Source: Bog-473 sp963706555
GTDB lineage: Bacteria; Actinomycetota; Acidimicrobiia; Acidimicrobiales; RAAP-2
DNA: 64,000 bases
Assembly (NCBI GenBank): GCA_963706555.1
Contig: OY970164.1
Location: 1,612,001-1,676,000, forward strand
Direction: 5' to 3'
Shown: piece by piece, positions 44,183 through 52,866 of the stretch
How the letters are laid out: each line of letters starts with the position of its first letter
Numbering within the stretch: the stretch's first letter is position 1
The notes under the pieces: model-generated
What the model was told of the DNA's origin: nothing
Databases searched by the model: none
The model's input: the letters and a program-made list of their open reading frames with translations, nothing else
Translations under genes and position numbers: made by a program

Positions 44183-45235
44183 ATGAGTGGTGATGCACCA
44201 GGATCGGTCTTTCGCACCCCGAAACGGAACTATTCGTCGTGGTTTCAATGGATGACCCGATTGGCGGCCACGCCGCACGAGGATCCCCTGCCCGAGGACG
44301 ACCCCTCCTCGATCCCGTTGTGGCGCGAGCGCCGGCGCGCCCGCTTGGTCGAGCTTCTGGGCCCCATGCCCACTCCTGTGCCGCTCAACGCGGGAACCCT
44401 CGAATCTGTGCAGTGCGACGGCTACCGCCGCGACCTGATCGTCTTCGACACCGAGGACACCATGTCGGTGCCGGCATACCTGCTGGTGCCGGAGAAGAGG
44501 GTCTCCGCCGGCGCAGCGGTGCTGGCCTGCCACGGACATGGGCCCGGCAAGTCGCAGGCGGTCGGGCTCGAGCACACCAACGCGCCCAACAGCGACTACG
44601 CGCTGCAGCTCGTGCAGCAGGGCTATGTGGTGCTGGCGCCGGACCTGCGGTGCTTCGGCGAACGGCTCGACTGGAATCCCGAGGATCACTACGCGTGTGA
44701 CACCAACCTGGTCCATGCGGTCATGGCCGGATGGAACCCGCTGGCGCAGAACGTCTGGGACCTCTCGTGTGCCCTCGATGTCCTCAGCGCGCACCCGCTC
44801 GTGGACCCCTCGCGGATCGGCATGGTCGGGCTCTCGTACGGGGGGACCGTGACCCTGTTCACCGCCGCCTGCGACCAGCGGGTCGCGGCAGCTGTGGTGA
44901 GCGGCTATTTCTCCTCCTGGAAAGAGAGCCACAAAATGCCCTGGAACATGTGCGGATCGCAGGTCGTCTTCGGGATGCTGGGCCGCCTCGAGCACGAGGA
45001 CCTCGCCGCCCTGATCTCCCCCCGCCCGCTTCTCATCGAGACCGGAACAGAAGACCCGCTCTTCCCGCTTGCGGCCGCGACCGAGTCGGTGCGCCGGACC
45101 CGCATCGTCTATGCCCACGACGGAGGAGCGGACCGACTGGAGCACGACATCTTCGAGGGCGACCATCAGTGGCACGGCGTCGCAGCCATCCCCTTCCTCA
45201 ACCGCTGGCTCTCGCAGACGCCCGGGGGTGCGTAG
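44183..45235 (+). CDS. Alpha/beta hydrolase, dienelactone hydrolase/acetyl-xylan-esterase-like
   Basis: 350 residues from ATG 44183 with a GAGGGG site. It has HGHGPGKSQ (oxyanion region), PDLRCFGER, the nucleophile elbow GLSYGG, an acid in TGTEDPLFP and a C-terminal His in EGDHQWHG. This is the large-lid dienelactone-hydrolase/acetyl-xylan-esterase pattern. No export signal is seen, so the substrate is probably intracellular. Confidence 0.82.
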   Translation: MSGDAPGSVFRTPKRNYSSWFQWMTRLAATPHEDPLPEDDPSSIPLWRERRRARLVELLGPMPTPVPLNAGTLESVQCDGYRRDLIVFDTEDTMSVPAYLLVPEKRVSAGAAVLACHGHGPGKSQAVGLEHTNAPNSDYALQLVQQGYVVLAPDLRCFGERLDWNPEDHYACDTNLVHAVMAGWNPLAQNVWDLSCALDVLSAHPLVDPSRIGMVGLSYGGTVTLFTAACDQRVAAAVVSGYFSSWKESHKMPWNMCGSQVVFGMLGRLEHEDLAALISPRPLLIETGTEDPLFPLAAATESVRRTRIVYAHDGGADRLEHDIFEGDHQWHGVAAIPFLNRWLSQTPGGA

Positions 45236-45284
45236 AACGAGGGTCGGCCAGACCCGTCGGGGGGTTCTCTCGTAGGGTGGCTGC

Positions 45285-45734
45285 ATGCACGATTCCGTGA
45301 CCGTCCACATGGCTGCCTCCCCCGACAAGGTTTTCGAGCTGGTGAGCGATGTCACGAAGATCGGGCTCTACAGTCCCGAGACGTTCGAAGCGGAATGGTT
45401 GGAAGGGGCGACCGGACCCGCTGTCGGCGCCAAGTTCCGCGGGCATGTCAAGCGAAACGGCAAGGGGCCGACGTACTGGACCACCTGCACCGTGCTCGAA
45501 TGCGAGCCCGCCCGCGTCTTCGCCTTCGGCGTCGGACCCGCTGACAAGCCCATCAATGTCTGGCGCTATCAGTTGGAGCAACAGGGGGACGGCACCGACG
45601 TCACCGAGTCCTTCCAGCTCGCCCAGACGGCATCGCTGCGGGTGTATTGGGCGCTTCTCGGGTGGGCCCGCGGCCGCACCAACCGCAACGGCATGCAGAC
45701 CACCCTGGAGAAGATGAAGGCCCAGGTCGAGTAG
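45285..45734 (+). CDS. SRPBCC-family (polyketide cyclase/dehydrase-like) protein
   Basis: 149 residues, START/SRPBCC helix-grip pattern: TVHMAASPDKVFELVSDVTKIGLYSPE at the N-terminus, WTTCTVLECEPARVFAFGV in the middle and a long C-terminal helix (LLGWARGRTNRNGMQTTLEKMK). Members bind hydrophobic ligands; few have known roles. It is followed 10 bp later by a methyltransferase gene. Confidence 0.83.
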   Translation: MHDSVTVHMAASPDKVFELVSDVTKIGLYSPETFEAEWLEGATGPAVGAKFRGHVKRNGKGPTYWTTCTVLECEPARVFAFGVGPADKPINVWRYQLEQQGDGTDVTESFQLAQTASLRVYWALLGWARGRTNRNGMQTTLEKMKAQVE

Positions 45735-45744
45735 CGGCCTGTCC

Positions 45745-46512
45745 ATGGGTGCCGACAAGGACGTGCTGCGCCGGTCTTTCGGGGCCATTGCCGAGGGGTA
45801 CGACCGCCTTCGGCCGGGCCCACCCGATGAAGCGGTGCGACTGGCCCTGCCCGACGATGCCGTCGAAGTCCTCGAACTCGGCGCCGGGACCGGGGGTTTG
45901 ACCCGCCGACTCGTCCGCCGCCACCACCACGTGCGCGCAGTGGAGCCGGACGCACGCATGCGGGCGGTGCTCCTCGAGCGGGTGCCCGAGGCCGACGTGG
46001 TCGCTGGGAGCGCCGAGGAGATCCCGGCGGAGGACTCCAGGTACGACGCGGTGATCGGCGCGTCCATGTGGCACTGGGTGGACGAGGCGCGTGCGGTCCC
46101 CGAGGTGGCGCGGGTGCTCCGTCCGGGCGGGACGTTCGCGCTGCTCTGGAACGGCGTCGATCGCTCGGTCGACTGGGTGCGGGCGCTCTGGGCCGGCGGT
46201 GAGGAGCTGAACCCCCGGGAGCGTGCCGGGGTGGACGCGGTGCGACGAGCCCGCCACGAGGTGCACCTCGGTCCCGACCACCCGTTTCTCGAACCCGAGC
46301 GCCAGGTCCTCCGCTGGACCCGGCTCATGCAGCAGGACGATCTGGTCGCAATGGCAGGGACCTATAGCGCGGTCATCGTGATGGAACCCGTGGAGCGTCA
46401 CCAGTACCTCGCCTCGATGGCACATTTCCTCGATACGCACGAGGTGCCGCGGTGCCGCGGCGCCATCGAGGTGCCGATGCGCTGCCTGTGTTGGCGCACG
46501 TCCCGTCGCTGA
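45745..46512 (+). CDS. Class I SAM-dependent methyltransferase
   Basis: 255 residues. The SAM-binding motif I is VLELGAGTGGLTRRL, followed by AVEPDARMRAVL and the motif around DAVIGASMWHWVDEARAVPEVARVLRPGG, typical of UbiE/Methyltransf_11 small-molecule methyltransferases. It lies 10 bp downstream of the SRPBCC gene, suggesting co-transcription. The substrate is unknown. Confidence 0.87.
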   Translation: MGADKDVLRRSFGAIAEGYDRLRPGPPDEAVRLALPDDAVEVLELGAGTGGLTRRLVRRHHHVRAVEPDARMRAVLLERVPEADVVAGSAEEIPAEDSRYDAVIGASMWHWVDEARAVPEVARVLRPGGTFALLWNGVDRSVDWVRALWAGGEELNPRERAGVDAVRRARHEVHLGPDHPFLEPERQVLRWTRLMQQDDLVAMAGTYSAVIVMEPVERHQYLASMAHFLDTHEVPRCRGAIEVPMRCLCWRTSRR

Positions 46513-46518
46513 GGTCGC

Positions 46519-47205
46519 TCAGGAAAGGCGGCGGACGAGTGCATCGATCCGGTTGCTGACGATGGCGTCGACGCCTGCCGCCATGACCCGGGCCATCTGG
46601 CGGGGTTTGTCGACGGTCCACGTGGAGACCTTGAGCCCCAGGTCGTGCATGGCGGCCACCCGTTCGGGCGTGACGAGCCGGAACACCGGGTTCCAGTACT
46701 CGGCGCCGAGCTCGTGCAGGAGGTCGGTGGGAGGGGGATCCGGCGCAACCCAGGTGACGCCGATTCTGGCTTCGGGGGCCAGGCTCCGGAGACGGCGCAG
46801 AGCTCCGACGTTGCCCGTCACGAAGAGGGCACGCCCCATCGCGTCGGCTTCGCGGGCCGCCACGAGCGCCCCCTCGACGACCTCGGAGCCCGTGAAGTCC
46901 ACCATCAGGGGGACCGTGACCTCGTGCAGCACCTGGCGCAGTGTGGGGATGCGCTCGCTCCCGCTCCCTAGCGCTTGTACGGCAGAGAGTCCCAGGTCAG
47001 CGACGTTTCGCTCGAGACCCCACAGCCGGGTGAGGGTCGGGTCGTGCAGGACGACGATCTCGCCGTCACCGGTACGGCGCAGGTCGATCTCGACCATGTC
47101 CGCCCGCTTTTGCACCGCAATGGCAAAGGCGGACAAAGTGTTCTCGCGGGCCGAGATCGGGTCGCCGCGGTGGGCGATGGCCAGAACCACGCCATTATCT
47201 GACAC
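46519..47205 (-). CDS. Glycerophosphodiester phosphodiesterase
   Basis: 228 residues, TIM-barrel GDPD. Active-site motifs are AHRGDP, ENTLSAF, EIDLRRTGDGEIVVLHDPTLTR and the late VSTWTVDKP. It cleaves glycerophosphodiesters such as glycerophosphoinositol to glycerol-3-phosphate and an alcohol. It appears cytoplasmic. GTG 47205 is preferred; GTG 47190 is possible. Confidence 0.9.
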   Translation of the reverse strand: MSDNGVVLAIAHRGDPISARENTLSAFAIAVQKRADMVEIDLRRTGDGEIVVLHDPTLTRLWGLERNVADLGLSAVQALGSGSERIPTLRQVLHEVTVPLMVDFTGSEVVEGALVAAREADAMGRALFVTGNVGALRRLRSLAPEARIGVTWVAPDPPPTDLLHELGAEYWNPVFRLVTPERVAAMHDLGLKVSTWTVDKPRQMARVMAAGVDAIVSNRIDALVRRLS

Positions 47206-47331
47206 AAAATGTGCCCTATCCGCCACTCCAGCCCCCCGACCGCTCCCGACTACCCTCTCACGGGAGAAATCGACGTTCCTGTCTCTGGCCGCGCCGCGGG
47301 CGGTGCTGGAGACCATCGGGGGGTACGGGAC

Positions 47332-48411
47332 ATGCCGAGGAGGAAGGCTCTGCGCCTGGCCCTCGTTGCCGCGGGCGCGGGCATCCTCGCGGCAGTGGTC
47401 GTCACCCTCCTCCTGCACCTCACCACCCAGCCGGTGAAGCCGGCCCAACCCAGGCATACGGCGACCCCGGCAACGCCGGGCATCTCGATCGCCCAGGAGA
47501 ATTTCGATCTTCCCGACCCGTTCATCTTCACCGACAAGAAGAAGTACTACCTCTACCTCTCGACGGCGTTCGGCAACACCACGCAGAACATACCGATGTT
47601 CAGCGGGAGCCCGGGCCACTGGAGCGCGAGGTCGATCGACGCGGTGCCCCAACTCCCGGCGTGGGCGATCCCCGGCCTGACGTGGGCACCGGCGGTGTAC
47701 CGGTTCGGAGACCACTACGTAATGTACTTCTCTCCCTCGGTCGCCGGAACCAACCCCTTGCAGCACTGCATCGCCATCGCGACCGCACCGACGCCCAGTG
47801 TGCCGTTCGCCGTTCGACCCACCCCCTTCGTGTGTCAGCAGAACATCGGCGGGGACATCGACCCGCAGCTCTTCGTCGACCCCCATGGTCCGAACGGGTC
47901 GCGTCACCCCAACTATCTCGTCTGGAAGGGCGACAACAATTCGACCCCCGGAGACGGCGCGACGACCATTTGGTCCCAGTCTCTCAGCAACGACGGCCTC
48001 ACGCTGGAAGGGCAACCTGTGCTCCTGCTTCATCCGACACGGCATTGGGAGCAGCCGATCCTCGAAGCGCCGCAGATGGCGCTCTCTCCCAGCTCGACCG
48101 TGTGGATCTTCTTCTCCGCCGGGTCTGGGTTCTTCAGTCCCCACTACGCCATGGGGGCGGTGAAGTGCGCCGGACCTCTCGGCCCCTGCAAAGACGTCTT
48201 GCGCCGTCCCCTCATCGCCTCGAACCAGCAGGGCTCGGGCCCGGGCGAAGAGACCTACTTCGTCGGTCCCGACGGCAGCGACTGGCTCCTCTACAGCCCC
48301 GTGCACACCGGATTTCTCCCTGAGCTCTTCCGCCCGGTCACGGCGACCCGCATCGGTTGGGGCAAGAAGGGCCCCTATGTGGCCCAGGCGGGACTCTTCC
48401 CCCGACCGTGA
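47332..48411 (+). CDS. Membrane-anchored or secreted GH43-like glycoside hydrolase
   Basis: 359 residues with an N-terminal signal/anchor helix (about 6-30). The five-bladed beta-propeller family pattern is visible: catalytic base Asp in DLPDPFIF, the pKa-modulating Asp in GGDIDPQLFVD and the acid Glu in ILEAPQM. GH43 enzymes are arabinofuranosidases, xylosidases and arabinanases. The N-terminal TPATPG linker suggests surface display. The start is ATG 47332; the open frame upstream looks like noncoding sequence. Confidence 0.8.
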   Translation: MPRRKALRLALVAAGAGILAAVVVTLLLHLTTQPVKPAQPRHTATPATPGISIAQENFDLPDPFIFTDKKKYYLYLSTAFGNTTQNIPMFSGSPGHWSARSIDAVPQLPAWAIPGLTWAPAVYRFGDHYVMYFSPSVAGTNPLQHCIAIATAPTPSVPFAVRPTPFVCQQNIGGDIDPQLFVDPHGPNGSRHPNYLVWKGDNNSTPGDGATTIWSQSLSNDGLTLEGQPVLLLHPTRHWEQPILEAPQMALSPSSTVWIFFSAGSGFFSPHYAMGAVKCAGPLGPCKDVLRRPLIASNQQGSGPGEETYFVGPDGSDWLLYSPVHTGFLPELFRPVTATRIGWGKKGPYVAQAGLFPRP

Positions 48412-48412
48412 G

Positions 48413-49216
48413 TCAGGCGCGGCTTGCGTCTCCGGGGCGGAGGAGGCGGGCCGACTCGGGCTCGAGGTAGATGGTGGCGTGCCGGAGTGACCGCAGGATC
48501 GAGGCCGGGCAATCGGCCGACACGGGACCGGTCAGCGCGGCGCGCACCGGTGCGGCCTTGCGCGCCTCGGGAACAACCGCCATCACCTGCGACGCGCGCA
48601 ACAGGGCGGGGATGGTCACGGTGATGGCGTGCGAGGGGACCGCCGACAGATCGGGGAAGTGACCCTCGTTGACCTGTTGCGCCCGGCACGCGGTGTCGAG
48701 CTCGACCACCTTGACATCGAGCGGGTCGTTGAAGTCGGCCACTCCCGGGTCGTTGAACGCCAGGTGCCCGTTCTCCCCGATCCCCAGGCAGCACAGGTCG
48801 AGGGGGTGCCGGGTCAGAAGCCCGGTATAGCGGGCGCATGCCGCCGCGGCGTCACCTTGCCCGTCGACGTAGTACGCCGCCCTCGGGTGTGCCGGTTCGA
48901 CGATACGCTCCCTGATCCAGTTCTGGAATCCGGCCGGATGCGCGGGCCCGACGCCGACGTACTCGTCCATGTGGAAGACGATCGTGTCCGCCCAGGGGAC
49001 ATCTTCGGTCGCCGCCACGAGCGTCTCGATGAATGCGAGCTGCGAGTTTCCCGTCGCGAACATGACGTGCGCCACCCCGCGTTCCTGCACGGCGGCTCGC
49101 AGAGTGGTTGCCGCGTGGTCGGCGGCGGCGCGGGCCATCGTCGGTACGTCGTCACAGACAAGGACGGCGGCAGGGCCGAAATCGGAGCCGGAAGGGTACG
49201 ACACACTGTGCAGCAT
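48413..49216 (-). CDS. nagB: Glucosamine-6-phosphate deaminase-like (NagB family)
   Basis: 267 residues. NagB/RpiA/SOL fold with ATGNSQLAFIETL, MDEYVG, LGIGENGHLAFNDPG and a C-terminal segment typical of NagB-like deaminases. It converts glucosamine-6-phosphate to fructose-6-phosphate and ammonia, or acts on a related aminosugar phosphate. ATG 49216 shares bases with the start of the divergent dehydratase gene (GCATGC); GTG 49204 is an alternative. It converges with the GH43-like gene 1 bp away. Confidence 0.85.
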   Translation of the reverse strand: MLHSVSYPSGSDFGPAAVLVCDDVPTMARAAADHAATTLRAAVQERGVAHVMFATGNSQLAFIETLVAATEDVPWADTIVFHMDEYVGVGPAHPAGFQNWIRERIVEPAHPRAAYYVDGQGDAAAACARYTGLLTRHPLDLCCLGIGENGHLAFNDPGVADFNDPLDVKVVELDTACRAQQVNEGHFPDLSAVPSHAITVTIPALLRASQVMAVVPEARKAAPVRAALTGPVSADCPASILRSLRHATIYLEPESARLLRPGDASRA

Positions 49217-50202
49217 GCCAGGTGCGAACTCGGACAGACTGGAGGCGGTGCGTGCCGTGACGAGACCCCAGGCATCGCATCACGCCGCGGCGTGGGACGT
49301 GGTGCGCCGCCACCTGGCGGTCACCCCGGTCGTACGGGCACCCCAACTCGGCCCGAATGTCTCGTTGAAGATCGAGACGTTCCAGCCCACCGGCGCGTTC
49401 AAGGTTCGGACTGGCTGCGGTGGCGGCCACGCTGCACGACGATCCCGGCCGGGACGTGGTGGGTGCGTCCGCTGGCAACCACGGTCTCGGCCTGGCCTAC
49501 GCCGGGGCGACGCTCCACGCCAATGTCACGGTGATCGTCCCGCGCCTGGCGTCGGCCGCGAAGGTGTCCGCGCTCCAACAGTTCGACGTGCGGCTGGTCC
49601 TGCACGGCGAGGGGTACAGCGAGGCGGAGGCACACGCCCTCGACCTGGTGGCGCGAGAAGGCGGACGGTACGTCTCGCCGTACAACGACCCCGACGTCAT
49701 CGCCGGCCAGGGGACGATGGCGCGTGAGCTGCTCGAGCAGGTGCCGAATCTGGGAACGGTCGTCGTCCCCGTCGGCGGAGGGGGATTGGTAGCGGGCATC
49801 AGCCTCGGCCTGCTGGGCACCGGCGTCCGCGTGATCGGTGTCGAGTCGGAGGCCTCGCCGTCGATGAGTGCAGCGGTGGCCGCCGGAACCATCGTGCCGA
49901 TCACGGTCGAGCCGACGGTGGCCGACGGACTCGCCGGGAATCTCGAGGCCGGCGCCATCACCGTCGGCCTCCTCCTGGAGAACGGCGTCGACATCCTGAC
50001 GGTGAGCGAGGCGGACATCCGATCCGCCATGGCGTTCTCCGCGCACAAGATGGGCCTGGTGCTCGAAGGCGCCGGGGCAGTGGGAGTGGCCGCGGTCCGG
50101 GCAGGCCTGATCCCCCGGGACGAGGACGGGCGCGAGACGGTCGTCATCCTTTCGGGTCGCAACGTCGCTCCCACGCTCCTCGACGAGGTGCTCCATTCCT
50201 GA
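49215..50202 (+). CDS. Threonine/serine dehydratase (PLP fold II), apparent frameshift
   Basis: The N-terminus from ATG 49215 contains KIETFQPTGAFKVR, with the PLP-binding Lys in FKVR. The frame then changes: the rest (GLAAVAATLHDDPGRDVVGASAGNHGLG and onward, given here to mark the SAGNHG motif) reads +1 from about 49405. The sequence aaggttcggactg would be restored by two more G bases. The downstream part has VPVGGGGLVAGISL and runs intact to 50202. The family deaminates Thr or Ser to 2-oxoacids; no ACT regulatory domain is present, so it is of the catabolic type. Confidence 0.8.
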
Positions 50203-51019
50203 GGTCGAGGTCCACGCGGGTGACGTCACGCTGCACGTCGACGTCACGGGCGAAGGCGAACCGCTGCTGCTCCTCGCGGGGTGTGGGCAACCGGCGATGG
50301 CCTGGCATCTCCGCGGGGTCCCTGCGCTCGTCGCAGCCGGCTATCAGGTGGCGACCTTCGATAACCGGGGCATTGCGCCGTCCTCCTCGCCACCCGCTCC
50401 CTACAGCGTGGAACAAATGACGCTGGACGCGCTGGCCGTCCTCGACCACTTGGGCTGGACCGATCCCGTACGGGTTGCCGGTCATTCGCTCGGAGGATGG
50501 ATCGCCGAGACGCTGGTGCTCGATCATGACGAACGTGTGCGGTCGGCTGCCCTGATGGGGAGCGCCAACAAGCCCACGGCCTGGGAGATCGCCATCACCA
50601 CGGTCGAGCGTGACCTGGCCCGACTCGACGTTGACCTCCCCTCGCTCTTCTATGCCACCCAGACGCTGCGCTACCTGCCGATCGCCGACATCCAAAACGA
50701 TGACGTCGTCAGCACCTGGCTGTCCTTTACCGCCGATCTCCCGGCGTGGCCGAACCCGGGCCGGCTCGGGCAGTACGAGGCGGCGCTGGCCTGGTCGACC
50801 GATCCCCTGCGGACCACCCGATGGCCGGACATCACTGTGCCGTGCCTCGTCCTCGCCTTCGAGCACGACGTGGACTCGCCGCCGGAGAAGGCTCGTCGGG
50901 CCGCCTCGATCATCCCGCACTGCGAGTACCGCGAGATCGCTGGTTCTGGGCACATCGGCATCGTCACGCATGCCGACGAAGTGGCGGACTGTCTCATTGA
51001 ATTCTTCGCCCGCCATTGA
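50195..51019 (+). CDS. Alpha/beta hydrolase without a standard start codon
   Basis: About 274 residues if read from 50195. Core motifs are LLLAGCGQPAMAW (oxyanion region), FDNRG, the nucleophile elbow AGHSLGG, the acid in FEHDVDSP and the His in GSGHIG. The fold needs the N-terminal strand, which lies upstream of the first ATG (50297), but no ATG, GTG or TTG is in frame there. An ATT at 50195, just after GAGG and overlapping the dehydratase stop, is the only plausible coupled start. Otherwise a small sequence error has removed the true start, or the protein starts truncated at 50297. Confidence 0.78.
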   Translation: MPEVEVHAGDVTLHVDVTGEGEPLLLLAGCGQPAMAWHLRGVPALVAAGYQVATFDNRGIAPSSSPPAPYSVEQMTLDALAVLDHLGWTDPVRVAGHSLGGWIAETLVLDHDERVRSAALMGSANKPTAWEIAITTVERDLARLDVDLPSLFYATQTLRYLPIADIQNDDVVSTWLSFTADLPAWPNPGRLGQYEAALAWSTDPLRTTRWPDITVPCLVLAFEHDVDSPPEKARRAASIIPHCEYREIAGSGHIGIVTHADEVADCLIEFFARH

Positions 51020-51043
51020 GCGCGTGAACGACGACGTCGCCGC

Positions 51044-51445
51044 TCAGGGATTGATGACGATGCGTTGCGTGGTCTCGATGTCGGTCCACGCCGAGGCAAC
51101 ATGTGCGAGCGCGACGGGCCGCGCGTCTATGCGCAGCGCGCCAGTGGGTCATGAGTGCCGCTAAGCCGGGGAGTTCGGCCACGATGTCGCCCACCCGTAC
51201 CGAGCCTTGCCTACTGCCGACGATCTGAAGCCGTGCCGCCCGCAACACGGCGGAAGGGATAGCGGCGGTAGGGCCGGCGACCGAGCGCAGCTCGACCCAG
51301 GTGAGAGGGAGGCCGGGGTCGCTTCGGTGCATGGCGATGGCCCGCATGGCGTCGGCCGTCGGTTGTCCCCAGCAGTAATCAATGACAATGTCGACATCGC
51401 CGGCTGCCTCCCCCAGGCGGCGGGCCACGTCTTCGGGGCCTGCGC
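51044..51445 (-). pseudogene. Remnant of a zinc-type quinone oxidoreductase (MDR), 5'-truncated and frameshifted
   Basis: Only the C-terminal third is present: DVDIVIDYCWGQPTADAM, LQIVGSRQGSV and, after a frame change at 51136-51141, IDARPVALAHVASAWTDIETTQRIVINP ending at 51044 (cited only as the C-terminal landmark). The GroES-like domain and cofactor site are missing. The frame break is in a gcgcgc tract and one CG unit would repair it. The truncated 5' end abuts the truncated 5' end of a MarR gene on the other strand. Confidence 0.75.
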
Positions 51446-51468
51446 GATCGCAATCCGAAAATGGCTGA

Positions 51469-51723
51469 CTGGCGACGTATCTGGGCTTGGACCGCTCGTC
51501 GGTGAGCGGGCTGATTGACCGCGCCACGCGACGCGGGCTCGTGCGCAGGGACACCAGTAGTGACGACGGAAGAGCGGTCCGCGTCAGCCTCCCCCCTGAC
51601 GGGCACCGCCTGGCCCGCGAGATGACCGACGAAATCGGCAGCCTCATCATCCCGATGACCAGCAGCCTCGGGACGGCCGATCAGAAGCGACTGCGCGTCC
51701 TGCTGGACAGACTGTTTGCCTGA
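51469..51723 (+). pseudogene. Remnant of a MarR-family regulator, 5'-truncated
   Basis: The frame begins at the recognition-helix region (LATYLGLDRSSVSGLIDRA) and runs through the wing (TSSDDGRAVRVSL) and C-terminal dimer helix to 51723. A stop lies directly upstream and the N-terminal ~60 residues of a MarR protein are absent. A TTG at 51487 could in principle initiate a 78-residue fragment. It was probably the divergent regulator of the neighbouring oxidoreductase before a deletion removed both 5' ends. Confidence 0.75.
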
Positions 51724-51772
51724 GTCGACGGGGCGGGAGGCGCGCCGGGACTTTCACCGACATACTGGGTCC

Positions 51773-52819
51773 ATGGAGTCCGATCCGCTCGACGACGCGC
51801 TGACTGCGCTGGCCGCCACGGCGCCCGAGTATGGGCCATTCGGCTTGTCGAACCACGGACCCATGGCCGCCGAGGTCCTGGGGCAACTCGGCCACCGCGA
51901 TGCCATCGCGGGGTGGGTGAAAACGTACAGCGAGCGGCTCGACGTCGCGCCGCCTCCGGCCGAGAGGGCGTTGAACGAGGTTGACTGGCCGACCGCCCTC
52001 GGGGTGGGTGCGAGTTTTCCTGCGTGGTTGGCCCTCTTCGAGACCGAGCTGGCCGATCGACCCATGGCTGCCGTCGCAGGCGAATGGATACCCCGCCTCG
52101 TTCCCGGCATCATCGGCGCGGCCGCGCATGGTCTTATCCGGACAGCGCATGGGCTGCGCGCCTTCGGCGAGGCCGCGACACTTCCCCGCCGGGTCGAGGT
52201 CGCCGCCGGGCTGGCGTATTGGGCGTCGCAGTATCAAGAGCTGCCCGGGCCCCCGTTGCTCATCGGCCACCAGGACGTGCCGCAGGCGCTCGCCGATCTC
52301 CCGTACTTGGCAGAGGAGACACCTGAGGCGTTTCTGATCAGCGACGTCGTGGCGCATATGGCCGACATCGCCGACGAATTCGAACAGGGTGTCGCCTCCC
52401 TCGGCCCCGGGGGAGATGCCGTCACCGTGCTCGATGCGCTGGCCGTCGGGGGAGCCCGCGCCTATCTGCGCAATGTCGACGACGGAAACGCCATTGCGCT
52501 CCTGCACTCAGTGACCGCGCCGTTGGCGCTCGAGCTCGTGCTGCCCTGGTTGGCCGTGGAGGACCACGACGCTGCCTTGGCCTACGCATGGCAAGCAGTC
52601 GCATCGTTGCATGTCGGCTACGACATTGCGCGCCATGGCGATGGCACGCCTGAAGGCGAGCCAGCGCCGAGGAGGGATGCCCTGATCGGCAAAGCACTGG
52701 AATCGGGCGACGCGCACGCACTCAAACTGACCGAAGCCGCGTTGCGCTGCTACGCCAGGACGAACGAGCCCGCCCTTCTGTTCGCTGCAGCGGATGCATC
52801 GGCCCGGCTGAGGGACTGA
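51773..52819 (+). CDS. Questin-oxidase-like protein (DUF4243)
   Basis: 348 residues from ATG 51773. It shows the family's SNHGPMAAEVLGQLG at the N-terminus, WVKTYSERL, a central FPAWLALFETEL and the C-terminal HDAALAYAWQAVASLHVGY and EAALRCYARTNEPALLFAAADA. Fungal questin oxidase opens an anthraquinone ring; the bacterial members are mostly uncharacterised, so only family membership is claimed. Confidence 0.8.
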   Translation: MESDPLDDALTALAATAPEYGPFGLSNHGPMAAEVLGQLGHRDAIAGWVKTYSERLDVAPPPAERALNEVDWPTALGVGASFPAWLALFETELADRPMAAVAGEWIPRLVPGIIGAAAHGLIRTAHGLRAFGEAATLPRRVEVAAGLAYWASQYQELPGPPLLIGHQDVPQALADLPYLAEETPEAFLISDVVAHMADIADEFEQGVASLGPGGDAVTVLDALAVGGARAYLRNVDDGNAIALLHSVTAPLALELVLPWLAVEDHDAALAYAWQAVASLHVGYDIARHGDGTPEGEPAPRRDALIGKALESGDAHALKLTEAALRCYARTNEPALLFAAADASARLRD

Positions 52820-52866
52820 GCGGGGCGCCCACACGTACTGCGGAAACCGTGACTACCATCGGCCCA

